Part shown: in pieces, positions 6,221-8,701 of the stretch
Position numbering within the stretch: position 1 is the stretch's first letter
Layout: each line of letters starts with the position of its first letter
Assembly (NCBI GenBank): GCA_003694205.1
Contig: RFKS01000106.1
Location: 1 to 8,701 of the forward strand
DNA: 8,701 nt
From: Alphaproteobacteria bacterium
GTDB taxonomy: Bacteria > Pseudomonadota > Alphaproteobacteria > Sphingomonadales > Rhodothalassiaceae
Reading direction: 5' to 3'
Made by a program: the position numbers and the translations under genes
The notes under the pieces: model-generated
Databases searched by the model: none
The model's input: the letters and a program-made list of their open reading frames with translations, nothing else
Told to the model about the DNA's origin: nothing

Positions 6221-7285
6221 GTGCCACGGGATCACGGGCCGGCGCCCGTGTCTGCGCCGGAGAGAGAAGATCGCCGAATGGGGCGCAGCCGCAGCCGCGC
6301 GGTCTACAGCGCTCTCGATCTCGGTACCAACAATTGCCGACTTCTGATCGCTCGTCCGGCGCGCAACGGTTTCCGCGTCATCGACGCCTTTTCGCGCATC
6401 GTGCGCCTCGGCGAGGGCCTGTCGCAAAATGGCGCGCTGTCCGAAGCGGCGATGACGCGCGCCATCGAGGCGCTCGAGATCTGTGCCCGCAAGATCCGTC
6501 GCCGGCAGGTGACCTGCATGCGGGCGGTGGCGACCGAGGCCTGCCGCAGCGCCACCAATCGCGAGCATTTCCTGCGCCGGGTGAAGGCCGAAACCGGGCT
6601 CAATCTCGACATCATCTCCGCGGCCGAGGAGGCGCGCCTTGCGGTCATCGGCTGCCAGGCGCTGCTCGACCCCTCCTTTCGCGATGCCCTCGTATTCGAT
6701 ATCGGCGGTGGCAGCACCGAGCTCATTCTGGTGCGCCGCAGCAGTCCTGACCGCCTCGGAATTCGGGGCTGGATATCGATTCCCTTTGGTGTCGTGAATA
6801 TAGCCGAGCGATTCGGGCTTGGGCGTCTGCACGAGGAGGATGTGGCGGCGATCATGACCCTTGTGCGCGAGGAAATGGAGGATTTCCGCCGGCAAATGGG
6901 CAACGGCGCCGCGGTCGGCGAGGGGGAGCTGCTGCTGCTCGGGACCTCGGGCACGGTGACGACGCTCGCGAGCCTCGCCCTCGGCCTGCCGCGCTACGAC
7001 CGGTCACGGGTCGATGGTGTCTGGCTCGCGCCGACAGAGATGCGCCGGCTGGCTTACGAGGTGGCGCTGATGGACCATGAGGCGCGCCGCCGGCAGCCCT
7101 GTATCGGGGACGAGCGCGCCGATTATGTGGCTGCCGGTTGCGGCATTCTCGCCGCCATCCTTGATGCCTGGCCTGCCAGCCGCCTGCGGGTGGCCGACCG
7201 CGGCATCCGCGAAGGAATCCTGCGCGGCCTGATGGGGATCTCGCACCTCGAGCCGTCGCGTCGGCGGGCGAGGGGGGGCGGATGA
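6221..7285 (+). CDS. Ppx/GppA-family phosphatase, short form
   Basis: Member of the actin-fold exopolyphosphatase / pppGpp phosphohydrolase family, removing terminal phosphate from polyphosphate or converting pppGpp to ppGpp; sequence does not decide which. Numbered from GTG 6221 (354 residues): phosphate-1 motif 'ALDLGTNNCRLLIA' near 31-44, the Glu pair of AAEEARL at 136-137 (catalytic Glu region), phosphate-2 motif DIGGGSTEL at 160-168, adenosine-type motif 'LLGTSGTVTTLASL' near 239-252, and C-terminal 'ADRGIREGILRGL'. Length fits the two-domain short form lacking the HD-like C-terminal domain of the roughly 500-residue E. coli proteins. GTG 6221 is chosen because GAGAGG (6207-6212) lies 8 nt upstream. 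GTG 6212 overlaps that site, and ATG 6278 is a shorter alternative starting MGRSRSR. The gene ends in an ATGA overlap with rlmE, so the two are surely cotranscribed. No convincing promoter is seen in the 6097-6220 gap. Confidence 0.93.
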   Translation: MPRDHGPAPVSAPEREDRRMGRSRSRAVYSALDLGTNNCRLLIARPARNGFRVIDAFSRIVRLGEGLSQNGALSEAAMTRAIEALEICARKIRRRQVTCMRAVATEACRSATNREHFLRRVKAETGLNLDIISAAEEARLAVIGCQALLDPSFRDALVFDIGGGSTELILVRRSSPDRLGIRGWISIPFGVVNIAERFGLGRLHEEDVAAIMTLVREEMEDFRRQMGNGAAVGEGELLLLGTSGTVTTLASLALGLPRYDRSRVDGVWLAPTEMRRLAYEVALMDHEARRRQPCIGDERADYVAAGCGILAAILDAWPASRLRVADRGIREGILRGLMGISHLEPSRRRARGGG

Positions 7286-7986
7286 GCCCCGCAGGCCGCG
7301 GATCGCGCGGGGCGCGCCGGCGCATGCATGTGCGCGTCCGAACCGCCCGCGGGCGGCGGCTGTCCTCGACACGCTGGCTCGAGCGGCAGCTCAACGATCC
7401 CTATGTAAGCGAGGCGAGACGCCTCGGCTACCGCTCGCGGGCCGCTTTCAAGCTGATCGAACTCGACGAGAAGTTCGGCCTTCTCAAGGGCGTGCGTGCG
7501 GTTGTCGATCTCGGTGCCGCGCCCGGCGGATGGACCCAGGTTCTGGTCGAACGGCTTGGCGGCAGCGCCCGGATCCTCGCGGTCGATATCGCCGCATTCG
7601 AGCCGATTTCGGGTGCCGAGTGCCTGCAGCTCGATTTCCTGCAGCCACATGCGCCCGCGCGTGTTGCCGGGGCGCTCGGCGGTTTCGCCGACCTCGTGCT
7701 CTCTGACATGGCGGCGCCGACGACCGGGCACCGGCAGACCGATCATCTGCGCACCATGGCTCTGTGCGAGGCCGCCTTCGCCTTTGCCTGCGATGTCCTT
7801 GCACCGGGCGGCAGTCTGGTCGCCAAGGTGCTCGAAGGCGGTACCAGCGGCCACCTGCTCGCGGAGATGAAGCGACGGTTCCGCAAGGTGCGCCATGCCA
7901 AGCCGCCGGCAAGCCGGCCGGAGTCGGTGGAATGGTATGTCGTCGCGCAGGGTTTTCTCGGCCGGGACGCGGCGGCGTCGCCCTGA
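7282..7986 (+). CDS. rlmE: 23S rRNA 2'-O-ribose methyltransferase RlmE (FtsJ/RrmJ)
   Basis: SAM-dependent enzyme that methylates the 2'-OH of U2552 (E. coli numbering) in the A-loop of 23S rRNA, a late step of 50S subunit maturation in the cytoplasm. The 234-residue product has the SAM motif VVDLGAAPGGW (74-84) and the whole catalytic set in order: K57 (RAAFKL), D142 (LSDMAAP), K182 (LVAKVLEG) and E214 (PESVEW), matching E. coli K38, D124, K164 and E199. An N-terminal extension rich in Arg and Gly (residues 1-25) fits a basic RNA-binding tail. ATG 7282 overlaps the stop of the phosphatase gene (ATGA), with a G-rich Shine-Dalgarno in 7271-7278; Met15 (ATG 7324) is a possible shorter start. No terminator follows, and guaB begins 99 nt later on the same strand. 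Confidence 0.96.
   Translation: MSPAGRGSRGARRRMHVRVRTARGRRLSSTRWLERQLNDPYVSEARRLGYRSRAAFKLIELDEKFGLLKGVRAVVDLGAAPGGWTQVLVERLGGSARILAVDIAAFEPISGAECLQLDFLQPHAPARVAGALGGFADLVLSDMAAPTTGHRQTDHLRTMALCEAAFAFACDVLAPGGSLVAKVLEGGTSGHLLAEMKRRFRKVRHAKPPASRPESVEWYVVAQGFLGRDAAASP

Positions 7987-8701
<715 letters not shown>

Overview
The window is GC-rich with densely packed genes. Gene content and order suggest the chromosome of an alphaproteobacterium; the order within that class is not resolved. Supporting signs are the ppx/gppA-like, rlmE, guaB series, the sequence style of the proteins and a tRNA-Gln(CUG) gene. This assignment is inference from sequence reading, without a database search.

Left part (1-4656, minus strand): a regulator plus drug-efflux locus, transcribed right to left. 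It holds a PadR-family repressor gene, a 110-nt gap with an RNA-type hairpin, an RND periplasmic adaptor and an RND inner-membrane permease. The permease overlaps the adaptor stop codon and runs off the left edge after 979 codons, lacking only the C-terminal end. No outer-membrane factor gene is visible. In front of padR is an AT-rich island with a near-consensus promoter overlapped by a dyad, a good candidate autoregulatory operator.

Middle part (4657-6220): a plus-strand gene for a predicted lipoprotein with a coiled coil and a C-terminal SPOR-like domain. Its end overlaps, tail to tail, a 61-residue minus-strand ORF that encodes a single-pass membrane peptide and has a good ribosome binding site. 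Next come a hairpin with a T-rich tail (likely terminator, minus strand), a tRNA-Gln gene with encoded CCA, and that tRNA's promoter with a perfect TTGACA -35.

Right part (6221-8701, plus strand): a short-form Ppx/GppA phosphatase gene, rlmE joined to it by an ATGA overlap, then after 99 nt guaB (IMP dehydrogenase), cut by the right edge. The cluster combines polyphosphate/(p)ppGpp-type hydrolysis, 23S rRNA 2'-O-methylation and GMP synthesis.

Most of the window is ordinary core genome. The items most worth a second look are the padR operator, the small membrane ORF, the altered proton-relay residues of the RND permease, the leader hairpin and the tandem dyads before guaB. I found no mobile element, CRISPR array or clear novel system.
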